From an uncultured Aliterella sp. (GTDB taxonomy: Bacteria > Cyanobacteriota > Cyanobacteriia > Cyanobacteriales > Chroococcidiopsidaceae), in the NCBI GenBank assembly GCA_905479905.1, contig CAJQOK010000406.1, positions 1 through 5,568 of the forward strand: a DNA stretch of 5,568 nucleotides, written 5' to 3'. Shown piece by piece: positions 5,361 through 5,568 of this stretch. The notes beneath the pieces are model-generated. The model was not told the DNA's origin. It saw only the letters and a list, made by a program, of their open reading frames with translations, and did no database searches. Position 1 is the first letter of the stretch; every line of letters starts with the position of its first letter. Position numbers and translations under genes: made by a program.

Positions 5361-5496
5361 TAGGAAGTCGCCTCGGTGTAAATACATCTGTTAGCGCAAT
5401 CGCTAATTTCGGCAGTAGCTCATCGGAAATTGTGTCATTAATCCAAAAAGTTTGCGGAAACTCACTCGCGCCAAAAACAGTTATGAACCTATCCCA
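5350..5496 (-). pseudogene. C-terminal open-frame fragment upstream of the operon, no visible start
   Basis: After a TAG at 5497-5499 the minus strand is open for 48 codons to TAA at 5350-5352. The sequence is protein-like (RFITVFGASEFPQTFWIND, then DELLPKLAIALTDVF, ending RLPNAE). It overlaps the 76-aa gene by 11 nt, exactly as that gene overlaps the next, and both junctions read CCTAATGCCGA(A/C)TAA. This suggests a genuine gene end. No ATG, GTG or TTG lies in frame within the 48 codons, so it could be a decayed gene, a frameshifted one, or a chance frame. No family is recognised. The remaining 72 bases to the window edge show nothing definite beyond a possible -35 (TTGAAA, minus strand). 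Confidence 0.35.
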
Positions 5497-5568
5497 CTAA
5501 GGTCAAAAATGTGATAATCTAATTTTCAAATCGATTAAGTTACGCGGAATATGGCGGGAAGATTTGAG

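Overview
The window looks cyanobacterial. It carries five copies of the highly iterated palindrome GCGATCGC (HIP1), an ISKra4-type transposase remnant, a short tyrosine recombinase of a size I recall as common in cyanobacteria, and a tandem heptamer repeat of the cyanobacterial STRR kind. Mobile-element debris and unknown genes suggest a plasmid or a chromosomal accessory island. No housekeeping gene, rRNA, tRNA or CRISPR array is visible.

Layout from left to right. Bases 1-228 are non-coding but rich in TGAC/GTCA inverted motifs, ending in a perfect 9-bp inverted repeat just before a complete 181-aa tyrosine recombinase (229-774, +). Eight bases after its stop begins an open frame holding the C-terminal remnant of an ISKra4-family transposase (782-1057, +). 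The end of that remnant overlaps a 22-base sequence (1046-1067) that recurs inverted at 3775-3796 with 20/22 identity. Between the two copies lies an A+T-rich, HIP1-free segment with one large gene on the minus strand (1502-3598). This encodes a 698-aa protein with a PD-(D/E)XK nuclease signature in its C-terminal third. Three TGTACTAA direct repeats sit just beyond its stop codon. A mostly non-coding stretch follows (3599-3971), with the second terminus copy, an A+T-rich hairpin and a possible terminator.

On the right (3972-5496, -) is a tightly packed operon of small unknown genes, read from right to left: a C-terminal open-frame fragment with no visible start, a 76-aa protein, a 168-aa protein with a Cys/His-rich probable zinc-binding N-terminus, and a 220-aa helical protein. 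Neighbouring frames overlap by 11, 11 and 1 nt, so they are probably translationally coupled.

Interpretation. The recombinase, IS remnant and paired inverted termini suggest that the nuclease gene is acquired cargo set between IS ends. A lone PD-(D/E)XK protein in such a place is a reasonable candidate for a DNA-targeting defence or mobile-element function, but this is inference. The right-hand operon has the base composition and HIP1 sites of its host and is probably older resident DNA of unknown function.
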